From Cristatella mucedo (taxonomy: Eukaryota; Bryozoa; Phylactolaemata; Cristatellidae), in assembly GCA_009760855.2 (NCBI GenBank), contig WPIO01000012.1, positions 4,914,001 to 4,978,000 on the forward strand: a stretch of DNA of 64,000 nt, in the 5' to 3' direction. Below the pieces are notes generated by a model. That model saw only the letters and a program-made list of their open reading frames with translations. It ran no database searches and was not told the DNA's origin. Each line of letters starts with the position of its first letter. Positions within the stretch are counted from its first letter, which is position 1. Shown piece by piece: positions 44,500 through 56,235 of this stretch. The translations under genes and the position numbers were made by a program.

Positions 44500-46190
44500 T
44501 ATTATTAGTCATAGTCTGGCCGATCTTGATAGCATCTCCTTTTCAGAAGGCCGTATGGGTCAGCGTAAGACCTTTGCCGTGTACCCATTGATGACTCGGT
44601 AGCCATCACAGCTTCTCCAGCAAAGGATGTGCATGGCTGTACATCTGGGATTTGTCCTGGCCAGCACTACAGCAGAAGTTATCACCAGCGGCCGAGGCTT
44701 GGTGACTTTTTCCTGACGTTCAGCCAGGACATTGATAAAATAGTTAGGCATATACAGAACTTAGGCTCTAATTAAATTTATAGCAAGCATTCGTGTTACA
44801 TAGTCGATAGTTTGAGACATGGATCTGACCTGGCAACGACAACACCGTGTTACGCTGTGACTCATCTTAACAGGTGAGTTAATGACCACTCTAAGCACAT
44901 CAAAGTTGTAGTTTTAAAGATTATTAAAGCCTATCTCAGATATAATAAAATTCATCAAAGACAATTAGACTAACTGGGAAACTTAAATTGCCAGCAATAA
45001 TCTGAGGCTATATATGCAACATGAACGGAAGTGCTCAATCAACCAGTCCTTTGTGGCAGTATAGCTGCTGCAAATGCCATAAAAATAACACGGTCATGAT
45101 AATGTATGAGACTTTGGAGCAATGAACTAATGAATTAGCATTGGGCAAAGTGGTATATATCTTAATATCTCAATGTTTATGTGAGTGTGGGTTATTTATT
45201 ACCGAGTCAAAAGCGTTGAGAGACTGGCTATAGTCATCCCGACAGCTTACAAAACTCGGTGGCTAGGTCTGGTTCAATACTGGATTAGCAGACAGTCTGG
45301 ATTGCATTGCAGTGCAATGGTGTAACTTTCTGTGATTTCACTGACAAAAATTAGTTCATCCATAAGTCATTAGAAATATAGACAAATATAGAGGTATTAT
45401 GAGATTGTTAGTTCTACGGGAGGCTGAACACACGGATTTCAGTAGAACAAAATAAAAACAGTTAATTATCATAGGTCACAAGTTATTGGGAAGCGAGACT
45501 TCAATTTCGTCTCTTATAATGCAGTCCAGCTGCGTCCTTCCGTTTTCGAAATGCAGCCGAAGAAAGAGAACGTCATCATTAACTGCTTTCTCTAATAAAT
45601 CACGTTGATTTTTAAGCTCTGATTCTTCAATCGTCACTATTTCTACTGCATACTAGGACATACCATTACTCAACTACGGACGATGAACAGCGCCACCTGC
45701 TGGTATTCGTTTGCTCTATGTGAGCTCCTTACCACAACGCTTGCTCACGTCTAGATTTCGCTCGACAACAGTGTCGACCCCTGCCACCCTCGAATCAACA
45801 GGCGATTCATATAATTTGTCAATAATTGTAATGGTAAATTGTTTTATCATTTTTTTATTTCGTTCAGCAGCCACATCGTTAGCTCAATAACTATCCATGA
45901 TGACTATCCGTGACTAGCATGACCTTTGTTCATGCTACTTCGTTTGTAGTTACTTCTGCTTCTCACCTCCAGTTCTCCGAAAACTGTAATACCTCTCATT
46001 TAATATACATGATTTAAAAAATTCTTCAAGCCAACGAAAAATTGATTAGGTTTTTAAAGTTTTTGTACACTTAGCAAAAATATGCTGCTTAGTAACCTCG
46101 TTGACTACACGGCTTCCAGGAGTTACAGGAGACTGTGAGTTATGCAAATGATTGCACACCAACTCGCCAAATAACCGACGCACGCACAAA
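44500..46190. other. AT-rich region, nothing recognised
   Basis: No frame with a motif, no SINE boxes and no LINE tail were seen. One 63-codon minus-strand frame at 44560-44751 is unremarkable. Confidence 0.35.
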
Positions 46191-46192
46191 CA

Positions 46193-46212
46193 AACACACA
46201 CACTCACACACA

Positions 46213-46251
<39 letters not shown>

Positions 46252-46253
46252 AC
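46193..46253. repeat. (CA)n microsatellite
   Basis: A near-perfect CA run with two CACT interruptions near its start. It creates artificial His/Thr-rich and Val/Cys-rich frames on the two strands, which should not be read as proteins. Confidence 0.95.
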
Positions 46254-46439
46254 CCCTAAACACACAAACACATGCAAAGAAACACGTGCATATAACCAAG
46301 CATACAAACACACACCCTGCCGCACGCACACGCATCCACGACACAATCATCAACACGTGAACTGCTATGCCCTTCAAAACTTGTCCGAAAGTTTCATTGA
46401 ATCACATGGGAAGAAAGAAAGGTTTTTAAATAAATAAGA

Positions 46440-47320
46440 TTAGTTACATAGAGAAAGAAGAAAGGATGTGAAGATTTCATTCGGAAGAGTACTGGTCCTA
46501 AAAAAGGCACTGTAAGAATGATTGAATGAATGATCACCTAAAATGACAGTTAGCCAAAATAAGCCTGCAAAGACAAAGCTTTCAGGGAAAATAATGGAGA
46601 CTGGTGCGATATAGCTTAACAGGTTCCCATAATATGTAGAAGGCCACGTTAATGTGCACAAACCAAACAAACAACTTTGCTGGCGGGCTATCAAGCCCCA
46701 GGAGAGCGGCTCTGCCTGCAAAACAGTTTGCTGAGCCTAAACTAATATATTCGTGTAATTCATTCACTTATTGCTCGTGTTAGCTTACCAGCAAAAACTC
46801 ACACCGACAGAAGGATTACAACCCTAGCGCTAAAAGTGAACTGTCTATGGCGGGCTTACACGTATGGGAGGACTCTGCAGTTTCACCAGGTTTAGAGAGG
46901 AAGCGGCTTGACGCTGGGAGCACATTTGCAATGCGACGGGTTTATGCTATTACTAGAACTCGAAGTAACCAGTACGTGCCTTATCACCCAGAATATAATC
47001 TTTTCAACGAAATTGTATTCGCAACTCTTTGAACTTCGATAATAGACATTTAATTATCCGAGAGGTGGACTTACAATCTTACGCAGACCGACAAGAAACG
47101 CCGCGGCTTGGCTCATTTACACCTAGCTAAACTGATGCACCAGTTTCACCCCCTCGGCGATTAGGGTCTTCTATAGACACTACATCAGCTGTTCGATTAC
47201 TTTGCCTGAAGACCAGCGGTGGCAGAGCCTTTCGCTCTTCAGGTCCTAGACTTTGCAACTCACTTCCATAACCTGTGCGTAACGACATCTAAACTGGTGC
47301 TCCTGAACACGGCATGCGAC
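46440..47320. other. Unassigned region
   Basis: Frames at 46440-46721 (-) and 46847-47032 (+) have no recognised domain. No mobile-element signature was seen. Confidence 0.3.
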
Positions 47321-47329
47321 GATTTTCAG

Positions 47330-47545
47330 CTGTTCTGAGCTGCTACTTCCAAGCTACTTACTGCCTCAGCTGAACTCCCGACTCAGCTAGGCTTCTCGCT
47401 TTCTTTTGTTTCGCGAAATTAAGACTTTTGGTTATCGAATGCATACCGAAAGCCGCTTAGGCTTTGAGTGCACTGCAAAAAGCTCCGGTGCATAACTTAG
47501 TCGTTGTGGCTTTTTTTTTTTTAGTTACTGACGGAGATAACTGGC
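47330..47545 (+). repeat. Dispersed repeat R-GY, copy 2 (plus strand)
   Basis: One frame reads FLLFREIKTFGYRMHTESRL then GFECTAKSSGA near 47400-47490. This closely matches copy 1 (44.3 kb, minus) and, more weakly, the frame near 60015-60090. After a T12 run at 47511-47522, AGTTACTGACGGAGATAAC matches the copy 1 flank. Confidence 0.5.
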
Positions 47546-47599
47546 ATTACATTACTTGAAAGTAAACTCGTCTGCTTGTGGTCCTTCGGCCCAAAAAAG

Positions 47600-48120
47600 T
47601 TCCCAAGTGTACGCTAATGCAGCGTTTGGCAAGGAACTTTGCGTAGAGCGTGAAGTTTTCTAAAGAGCCGAGTTTCTGAGAACCCTTTTATCAGCAGCTG
47701 CGGTAGCAGCTCGTAATACCGACGCGAGCAACTAGATGAGTAAGTCTCCTCACTAGCACAGTCGATGCAGCATTCCGATTCGGACTGGCTCGTGGTGTTC
47801 AGTGACAGATGCGGTGGCCCACCCCGTCGCAGCTCGACCGAGCCTGTGGCCATTTCTTCTCAGCTGCGATTGTCCGAGTTTTAGCTTGTAGTCAATCGCG
47901 TACTCGTGTCCAGAAATGCGAGCGCATCGATTGTTTTCATCAGTGATGCTTCATTTAAGCTAACCACTCCTCTGATCTTGATCAAGTAGATCTCGGTAGC
48001 CACTAGTCTTCTCGTTCTCTTACTCGGCGAGAGTGTGTTTTTGATTTGCAGCAAATCGAGCAATTTCAGTCTATAAAAGAAAAGGGCGAGTGTGTTATAC
48101 TCCTACCACCGTAATTAAAC
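47600..48120. other. Unassigned region with minus-strand frames
   Basis: 47614-47853 (-) reads VELRRGGPPHLSLNTTSQSE then SECCIDCASEETYSSSCSRR, ending at 47614. It is locally GC-richer and looks protein-like, but has no domain I can name. A 60-codon minus frame at 47881-48063 may belong with it. Confidence 0.25.
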
Positions 48121-48179
48121 TAATGCGTGCCCAACGGACTGAATGCAGACAACTGAATCTTTGAATAAATTCAAGGGTA

Positions 48180-49030
48180 GCCATGTTAATCCGGTGTGGT
48201 CATTTTTCGCTTCAGCTGGGCGGCTTCACAGACGGGTCAGAGCCGCCTCACGTTTATGAACTTGCACTTCACGCTTCGGACGAGAAACTGAACGGACTTG
48301 AATTGCTGACGATCGAAGCCGCACCTGTAGATGCACCGTCCAGCTTGTCTCAGAGCTATAGGGGATTGCCTCTATTTTAACGACTGTCATGCCGATAAAA
48401 ATCAACTGTCTATAGAGCACGCTGCACGGGGTTGTACTTATCGGCATGATAGCAACTTCGTTACTGATTAAGGCGTGTGGAGGGTTATAGAACCCTCACA
48501 GAATCGTGTAGCCGCTACGTTTATTAACCAATTTTTTGTCGTACGGCTTTGATCACAGCAAATTGTCACATTCAAGTATGCAGATATTTATTTACTTAAA
48601 GCTTAATCTTACGTCCCAACCTGGGGATTTATCAAAGACATTGAACCTGTATTTGCTCTTTATGACACGATTGGGCATCTCGTCCATCATGGAGTCACCG
48701 AAATCAATGGGACATTTTAATGCATTCTGATCATGATACAGTCATTTAGTGAGCAGTAAATCTCTGATAAACTCATTCACCAGCTTTGTTAGAGCGGAGA
48801 TCAAAGGGATCATTGCCATGAAAACCGTATAAAAACACGCAGGAAAGCTGCAGGTAGTCGAAGTAGGTGTCTGCTTCTGAATCTACGCCGACGGGCCAAC
48901 CCTGCGGAATCAGTTCTGGATCAGGTCTGTGAGCAGTTCTGCCGGAGGGAAAGAGTCACGAAGATTTGAGGGGTGCTCGGCAGGTAGGTGAGCAGTAAAG
49001 TGCTACTACGTTCTCTCGTGAGGCTTTGAT
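48180..49030 (+). repeat. Dispersed repeat R-ST, copy 1
   Basis: It aligns, with many substitutions, to 54795-55740. Shared blocks are CTTCAGCTGGGCGGCTTCAC, CATGCCGATAAAAATCAACTG, TTTAGGCATCTCGTC-type and AGCAGTAAAG-type words in the same order. One frame in both copies reads SLQLGG(F/L)TDG.E.P..Y. An internal inverted repeat, TCATGCCGATAA (48387-48398) and TTATCGGCATGA (48438-48449), is present here and imperfect in copy 2. It is an unnamed interspersed repeat. Confidence 0.55.
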
Positions 49031-49449
49031 TTTTGACGCAGAGCGTGGCTGCTGCTGCTGTTGTTATTACCACTACTGACTAGAATATTATTGTGCTCAT
49101 CGTTGTATTTATTCTGTTTTGTTGCAGAGATGGTGCGAGGTAGCTCAGTGTGCTAAGACTCACCCTTGGCTTGTCGCTTTGGTGGTGCTGATGCGTTTTG
49201 CATATCCATTACGTGGCTTAACCTGGTAGGTAAATTAACATTCTCGAAACAACTAGTTGATCAGGTCTGAGTTGAACCTTTAAAACGGTATTAAGCTTTG
49301 CGGAAGTATAAGCGTTCGATTCGTAAGTTACTCGGGCTCGATTGATTCCGCAATTTTTATTGCTGGCTTACTAAGCTGCAACATAGGCTTTAACAGGAAG
49401 CTAAAATTTGCAATTTTGGATGTGCCTCACGCCGCTACTTGCCATGTTG

Positions 49450-49810
49450 GACTTTGCGGAGTTCTTAGAGTTCGTTAAATCTAAAAACAAATTCTATGAA
49501 TTCCGCCGAGCGCAGCATTAGGCAATTCTCATTACGGACATTATGCGACGCCCGCACTGGCCAAGCGATAGGCGCCCGGCCCGCGCTGGCTGAGGGACGG
49601 ACGCGAGGAAAAAGCGGAGCGCGGGAGCTCGAGGCGCTGAGCTTTGCGGAGGCCCTAAAGTTCGAGAAGCACGAGTCGTCGAACTTTATGGCGTCCGCCG
49701 AGCGCAGCGCTGGCGCATCTTCACGACTGGCTGAGCCCTTCGAGTAGCTGTAGCCAAAGTGAGGCGCCATTGCGGCCACGCGGATCTTCGGGGCGGCCCG
49801 ATTGGCATGT
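49450..49810 (+). other. CpG-dense segment with an internal direct repeat
   Basis: An isolated GC- and CpG-rich block in AT-rich DNA. A 75-bp segment at 49450-49522 recurs imperfectly at 49641-49715 (GACTTTGCGGAGTTCTTAGA against GCTTTGCGGAGGCCCTAAAG, both leading to TCCGCCGAGCGCAGC). A frame at 49496-49747 (+, 83 codons) contains MNSAERSIRQ and later MASAERSAGA, one from each repeat. It could be an unmethylated CpG-island promoter, a GC-rich exon or a repeat. There is no known domain. Confidence 0.4.
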
Positions 49811-49814
49811 CACT

Positions 49815-51075
49815 TTTGCTGAGCTTGGGGCTTTTCAGAATTTCCGACCAGGTATTCGCTAGTGTACGTGTTGTAAGGGAACTTAGCGACGCTATTCCCG
49901 TGCTCTCTTCGAGAATGATATTGCTGCTTTTGCTCTATTATAGCAACGCCATGGGATGGCTTCTGGCACGGTCCTTTTATGTCTGTCCTCGTGCAAGTAA
50001 GTATTGTTAGTGCATCTGTGACTCATTAATGCGTGCAACTGCCCGTTTTTGGTTGAGGTAAGGCCGTGCGAAATGACGACGCAACTGTTAATTGGTGCAA
50101 CACGCAAGAATATTAAGAAATGTAATCTGTTGCTTTACCAGAGAATATTTATGTTTCACCACGGCTGCCTTCAAATGATATTATTACAGGCTACAATCCG
50201 GATACGCGTGCTGCTGCAATTTTTGAGTAGCTGAAGTGAAACTTGAGCCCTACAACCTCTCAACGCATTCATCTTGACCGTTAACTGGACAATATTTGGA
50301 TCAATAAAAAGATTTTGAATCATTTTGGCATCGATTTAACTTGTGCCATTGCAGACTAATGCTGCGTCACTGAGATAATCCGTTTAAACTTGTGAATGGT
50401 GCTTGCTTTTGCTTCACTCGGGCGAAATGCAAAAGCTGTGCTGCTGTTAGTTACACATATTTTAAATTTGTATTGAGATCTAATAAATTTAGAAACGATG
50501 TGGAAATTTTAAGAATGAAGTGTTTTATCTAGCATCAATATTTTCAGGCTTTGTGCGAAAGTAGCTGCAGAGAGCAAACGCTGGAACAGAACTTCGTACG
50601 CAAACACTTTTGCCGCACTACTTCCCTCATCCCAGAGTGAAAGAAACGGACCGAAACCCCACCGGCGTTCTTGCTTCTAGGTGATACCTACCTTCGTATT
50701 AATAGTGCTCAGTGGACATAGAGTTGCCTTATAGAGTCAGCCTAAGTAATCAACGCATCGGCATCCGGCACCGAACGTGCAGTAGTCCAGCAATACGCTA
50801 TCCGGAGAAATCTCAAAAAAGCAGCGCCTTTTTTACTTTTTTTCTCAAGGACGTGACACGAATACACGGCAGTGCAAATCTGTTTATATAGTGAGTCCAA
50901 GTCGCTCTTGTAGACCAGTCGGTCAATTCCTCAGCTACGCGTATTCATCGGCCGTTTAAAATTAAGCACCTGGTGCGACGGCTCCCTATCACTGCTCTGG
51001 CAAAAGATTACACCCACCTACACAGCTTCATCCCTAAGGGATCAACTTTCACGCCCTAAGTTGACGCCTGGCGAT
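49815..51075. other. Unassigned AT-rich stretch
   Basis: Frames at 49759-50010 (+) and 50049-50234 (+) have no recognised motif. GAATTTCCGACCAGGTATTC (49839-49858) repeats a word found at 28.5 kb. No SINE or LINE signature appears until 51080. Confidence 0.35.
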
Positions 51076-51079
51076 TTTT

Positions 51080-52062
51080 ATAGTAATAAATATTTTATTT
51101 GCGTCCTCAGTTAACTTAATCTCTTTCCAAGCGCTTCGCATATGCTGTAAAAGAAGTGTGATCAATTGTTAGCGGTAACATGCACATGTTCAACTAACTT
51201 AGCATGGTTAAGGTGACATGCGTAGTATCAACATGTAAAAGTAGGTAGAGCAGCACGCATAAACCCATAAATTAAAAATCAGAAAGACCCACCCAATACT
51301 CTCAAAACATGTGAGTTGTTTGCTTCTTTTGAATATCTTCAAGGTTAGTTGTCGTGACGTTAGTCTGTAGTGAGTTCCAGACTTTTGGACCAAACGAACT
51401 ATAGGCCCAGTCTCCAAATCATTTAAGGTTGAAACTTGGTGTAGCTAAATGGTCCGATTAATAAAAGCTGGTATTACAGTGCCTAGCCTGGTGGGCAGTA
51501 TTTTCAATAGTTAAGCTGGAGCCAGAGAATGAAGGGACCTAAAAGTAAGTGACAGTAAGTTGAAGTCGATATGCTGCTTGACTGGGAGCCAATGCATCGA
51601 CGAGAAGTGGTGTGACGTGACAGCTGTGAAGCTCACGACAGACAAGCCTAGCTGCAGAGTTTTGGACCAGCTCTAAGTGCCTGATGGCACAGGCCGGTAG
51701 ACCAGCAAGCAGTGAGTTTCAGAAGTCTAGACACAATGCTAATGCCCATGGACAAATTTCGATGTTGTATTCCTGCTCAAACCACCCCAAATTTTAGAAA
51801 AGTTATATAGCTGAAAGTAGGCAGACGTGACTGAAGCTGACGTGGTCGTCTAATGAAAGATCTCCTTGGAACAGGACACATGGATTTCGTGCAGGTACAA
51901 CACGATATACTGGCTGAGCGGATTTTGAGCGTTAAACTTTCAAATTTTCGAGTCACACTTGGTTTTCCTATAATTAGTAAGTTGGTATTGTCGTCATTTA
52001 ATTTGAAAAAAGTTTGCTGCCATTTATGTGGAGATGTTAGCCATACATGCAGCAAGAGAGTT
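51080..52062 (-). mobile_element. LINE-T copy, minus strand
   Basis: It starts at a worn tail and hairpin (ATTTGCGTCCTCAGTTAACT then TAATCTCTTTCCAAGCGCTT). It runs through the complement of the C-terminal LINE text, ending with a frame that reads NDDNTNLLIIGKPSVTRKFE and on to LPTFSYITFLKFG. It meets another LINE-T copy in opposite orientation at about 52062. Confidence 0.75.
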
Positions 52063-52410
52063 CGTCCATCCCGACCTGCGACAGAACATCCCCTGACATG
52101 ACCACATTTAAAAAGAACTTAAAAACGCACCTACTTACGACAGCATTTAGTGGGTCCCTGTGATTCGTCTTTCATGTGCTTATGCGTGCTGACACTGTGC
52201 ATGCTGCCACTAAACACATTTGCATGCTGACCCTGTGCATGTCACCCCTAACCATGTTATTCATTTTGTTTGTTTATCAAGCATGATATTACTCACCATT
52301 CAATTGCATTTCCCTTTGCAGCAAATGTAAAGCGCCTAGAGAGAGAAATTGAGTTCTCTGAGGGCGCTTTATCAGGTGCATTATTAACATATTATTATTA
52401 TTATTTGTCG
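52063..52410 (+). mobile_element. LINE-T 3' end, plus strand
   Basis: It starts in the CxTSPDMTTFKKNLKTHLLRTAFSG region (about 52075) and stops after SGSL. It carries the full 3' UTR, the hairpin at about 52330-52372 and a short ATT tail ending near 52404. It joins the minus-strand copy end to end. Confidence 0.85.
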
Positions 52411-52419
52411 TGCCGGTCG

Positions 52420-52724
52420 GCTGGGTGGGATCAAAGCAAAGATAAAGCAGAAGTTTTTTAATAACAGTGCTGGTTTTATTCATTCACACTGAAAAAGTCA
52501 GGGTGTACGATCAATGCATTTTACTTTGCCAATGCCATTGACGGAGTTGAATTGCTGTTCCTAATAATATAAAAAATGAGCAGAGCCTTTAATCCCTCGG
52601 AAGACAGCCTTGTTAGTACTGCTGGACTCTGCTTGAACCAAGGTCTCAGGCTCCCATTTGGGATTCAAGCTGTTTACTAACTCCTACGCACGTACACACA
52701 CACACACAGACACAGGCGTGAGTC
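52420..52724. other. Short unassigned gap with a CA-rich end
   Basis: No coding feature. ACACACACACACAGACACAG near 52693-52712 is a short microsatellite just before the next LINE-T copy. Confidence 0.4.
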
Positions 52725-53835
52725 GTGGCAGACTAGCTGAATTCATATATTGAAACTTCAAAACTTGCTAGTAAGTTCCTGCCTGATTTTAGAGCTAATC
52801 CATATAGTCAGCACTGCTTCGGATGTACAACGAGCTACCTACGAATGCAGGCATAAGTATGCATGTATTGATGACATCCCCACGTGGATGGCAGCACATT
52901 TTCTTAAATTGAATGATAATAAAACTAACTTTCTAGTTATGGGCAAACTAAATGTGACTCGGAAATTGGAAAGGCTTAAGCTCAAAGTCGGCACTACCAG
53001 CATACCTTATTGAATCTGCATGAAATAGAGGTGTCATGTTCAAAAGTTACCTTTTATTAGACAACCACATTAGACCCACAGTCAAGTCTGCTTACTTTTA
53101 GCTACATAGCCTTCTAACATTCGGGCTAGTTTCGACAGGGATACGACATCTAAAGTGGTCCGTGCATTTGTGACATCCCGTTCTGACTTGTGTACACCAC
53201 TCCTTGCTGGTCTACCGGTATGTGTACTCTGGAGCTTACAGCTGGTGCAAAACTCTGCAGCTAGACTTGTCTATCAAGAGCTTCACAGTTGCCACATCAT
53301 ACTACTTCTCGCCGACCTGCAATTGATCCCAGTCAAGCAAGGTATTTACTTCAAGGTTATGTCACTCACTTAGGTCCCATTATTCTTCGGCTCCAGCCTA
53401 CCTGTCAGATATACTCACCTAACAGGCTAAGTAAGCATCGTGCCATCCGCGTTTAGGAATCTAAATATTTACCTGTGCTTCATACGAACCTCATATACTT
53501 GGGAGGCCGATTCTCTAGTTTGTATGCTCCAAAGCCTGGAACTCACCTCCGACCTGCTTCACGACATCTCCTAACTTAACCGGATTAAAAAAAAACTATT
53601 TAGCACAGCTCTTGGTGGGTCTCAGTGGTTCGTCCTTTACATGTTTATGCATGCTGACACTGTACAGGCTGCCACTAACCACACTTGCATGCTGACCGTG
53701 TGCAAGGCATCCATAAGTATGCTCATTGAGCATGCTACCACTAACCATTTAATCGTGCCTCCCTTACAGCAATTGTAAAGCAACTAGAAAGAGATCGAGG
53801 TCTCAGAGTGCTCTTTATCAAATGTCTTATTCTAA
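52725..53835 (+). mobile_element. LINE-T copy with internal deletion
   Basis: RGRLAEFIY-type text near 52730 matches the RVMADHLNPYIE block of the 13.9 kb copy. The motif A-C region is then missing, and the copy resumes at CIDDIPTWMAAHFLKLNDNK (about 52862). The C-terminus is VVRAFVTSRSDLCTPLLAGL to the AWNSLP block, then UTR and hairpin near 53775-53815. Multiple frame breaks are present. Confidence 0.75.
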
Positions 53836-53845
53836 TTCTTGTTCT

Positions 53846-53847
<2 letters not shown>

Positions 53848-53933
<86 letters not shown>

Positions 53934-54018
53934 CTCTATCTCTGTCTCTGTCTCTATATCTGTTTCTGTCTCTGTCTCTGTCTCTGTCTCTGTCTCCCTC
54001 TCTCCTTTCCTCTCTCTC
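53848..54018. repeat. (TC)n microsatellite grading into TCTCTG variants
   Basis: Pure TC from 53848 to about 53931, then TCTCTG/TATCTG variants to 54002 and a TCTC end. It directly follows the LINE-T 3' end, so it probably expanded from the element's simple tail. Long Ser/Leu and Arg/Glu frames here are artefacts. Confidence 0.95.
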
Positions 54019-54059
54019 AAAGGTAGCTTTATCAAGTGCAATATTATTATCATATAAAA

Positions 54060-54790
54060 ATTAAGAAATAAATTTTGCAGGTTGCGCCCTGAAATAAGGA
54101 AGCAGCCTCAGTACCAGACTTTGCTAAACAAACACATAGACTCGAGAGAAATTACCTCTAGCCATGGCTAATTACTTCCAACCGAATGTGGTTATGCTTA
54201 GTCACCTGGAGTTCAAGGGTGCAGCAGAATGTTTCTGCTGAGCACTCGATGAACTCGGGATACCGTTTCGCTTGCAGCCAGTAATGTGGAGGTAATTTGG
54301 AGTAACGTGAAAGCAATGTAGAGTTACTTCTCGAAAAGAACGAGCCGCTTTGGGGGCGGCCAGAACACCTTGCATGGCCAAGCTGCCAAACGGATCGACC
54401 AATGGATCCACTGTTATAGGAGAACACTGCTCTATCCCGTCAGCCGTTTTACGCACAAATATGCGTACTAGAAAATTTTCTTAGCGATCAAATATAACTA
54501 AATCTTTTCCAAGAACTTTAGCTGGCTTAAAGATAACATGTCAATAGTTCTACGCACACATATTCAGACAACGTTAATCCATGCGAACGCAACGAATGCT
54601 TGGACTGTCAGAAGCTTTAAGCAATTTAAGTTTGTACTCGCTCTATGCATCCGCTTAGTCAATGCTGTCACCTTCAAGCGTCACTCCTAAGTGCCACCCT
54701 CATGTATCTGCTTTCGTAACAACTCAAAAAATCCTATCCTAAAAACGAGGACGATTCCAAACCAGAACGGCTTAAATAGAAGCTCTATTA
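54060..54790. other. Unassigned stretch
   Basis: Two overlapping minus-strand frames (54158-54427 and 54202-54456) lack known motifs. No repeat signature was seen. Confidence 0.3.
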
Positions 54791-54794
54791 AGCT

Positions 54795-55740
54795 GGCGAA
54801 GGCTTGTCTCACTTCAGCTGGGTGGACTCACAGACGGGCCGGAGCTGCCTCGCTTGTATGACACGGCATTTGCTGCTTCAGACAATTGGGCTGCACGGAC
54901 TTGGAAAGCTAGCGATTGTTGCCTGAGCTGTTGCATAGCCACCTTTCAGCTGGTCTTTGAGCTGTAGTCCATTGCCTCAATTTCAGCGACTGCCGTGCCG
55001 ATAAAAAGTAGCTGTCCATAGTGTGTGTTGTATGGTTACGACCTCATCGGCAGGATAGCAGTCTCATTCCTGAATATGGAGGTGCCTCGCGTCTCCATTG
55101 AATTCTCATTAAACCACGTAGCAAAGTTTTCAAACAGGTGGATTGTCCTGTGCAACTTTGATCAGAGCTGATTGCAATAATCAATTACAGTCTCACACCG
55201 ATATTGAACACTCTTCAAACCGTGTAACAAAGTTAACAAGTAGGGTGTTAATCGTATAGCTACGATCAGAGAACCAAAAACCTTGCATTATTCAATTACA
55301 GTACCCCGATCTTTCATTCTTTTAAGCCTTCATATCTATTAATGTATCGGGGAGACTTATCAAGGGGCAGAGCCTGATTATTTCTGTTAACAGCACGTTT
55401 AGGCATCTCGTCTGAGGTGGAGTCAATGAGGGCCAAATAACATCTAAAATGTAATGACAACCAGGTATCGTCTCAATCCATCTAGGCGCAGCCAATAAAC
55501 TCGCCCGCGAGTTTGCTTTGAGCTGATATAGAATGTATTGTGGCTATGAAATCCGCATGCAAATTTCAAAGAGATGTAGGTAGCTAATTCATAGGACACG
55601 ACATCTGCTGTTGCTGTTGCTCCTTGCCTACTTGCGAGCATAACGGAACAGGCCGTGGGTCGGGGTTCTTGTAAGGACTGCTACAGGAAGATGCTGGCCA
55701 AAAGACGAGGCAAGCTTTGTAGTTAACTGAGCAGCAAAGC
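54795..55740 (+). repeat. Dispersed repeat R-ST, copy 2
   Basis: It matches 48180-49030 in block order (CTTCAGCTGGGTGGACTCAC, CCGTGCCGATAAAAAGTAGC, TTTAGGCATCTCGTCTG, GTAGTTAACTGAGCAGCAAAG). It is longer by an insertion that includes a second GATCAGAGxxxxxTTGCA unit near 55160-55290. The stem of copy 1 is imperfect here. Confidence 0.55.
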
Positions 55741-56049
55741 TTTGCTGCTTGTGCCATAGCGATGTTGGTATTCAACGCTTGGAGCTGCAGCATCCTCTGC
55801 TGACTGAAATGTTATTGAGCTTACAATTGTGTTTTTTCGGTTTCGTTTCAGAAAAGAAAAGAGAAAGACAGCTTTGTGCACTCAAGCCCAACTTAGGGGC
55901 TGCTGGTGTGTACCCAAGCAACATGCATAGCTTATACATTTACCGCAAAGAAAGCACGATCGAATGGTTAGTAGTAGAATGCTCAATAAACAACAATAAT
56001 TACATGGTTAGGGGTAATATGCACAGGTTCACATGCAAATTTTGTTAAA

Positions 56050-56235
56050 AATTAAAAGATGCTAGCTGATTTAGTAGCCTCATTTTCATTGCGATGTAAG
56101 ACCATTTACTGCTATCCCCACCGCTCCAAACCACGGCATTAAAGGATCGCCTACTGCCAGGATTCGAACCCACGACTTCGGGACCGAGGTCGGAAAAAGC
56201 AACTGCTTTACTTAGTGTGAAATCGCGGCTCACCA
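56050..56235 (-). mobile_element. SINE-A copy inside LINE-T, minus strand
   Basis: The complement carries the B-box text GGGTTCGAATCC (56162-56173), preceded on the minus strand by the A-box side (complement of AAGCAACTGCTTTACTTAGTG). The 3' end reads AGGCTACTAAATCAGCTAGC on the minus strand. The same arrangement occurs at 43366-43532. Confidence 0.75.

Noticed and set aside
46135-46437. His/Thr-rich 100-codon frame and its Val/Cys-rich antisense
   Set aside because: Produced by the CA microsatellite. There is no coding signal outside it.
49135-49200. tRNA-like A box GGTAGCTCAGTGTGCTAAGA
   Set aside because: No B box follows at the right distance and no SINE body was found.
53808-54064. Long Ser/Leu and Arg/Glu repeat proteins on both strands
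   Set aside because: They are translations of the TC microsatellite in different frames.
56160-56235. Possible tRNA genes at the SINE heads (also 56520-56600 and 23856-23920)
   Set aside because: A and B boxes are present, but acceptor and anticodon stems do not pair and the same heads carry repeat bodies, so these are SINEs.
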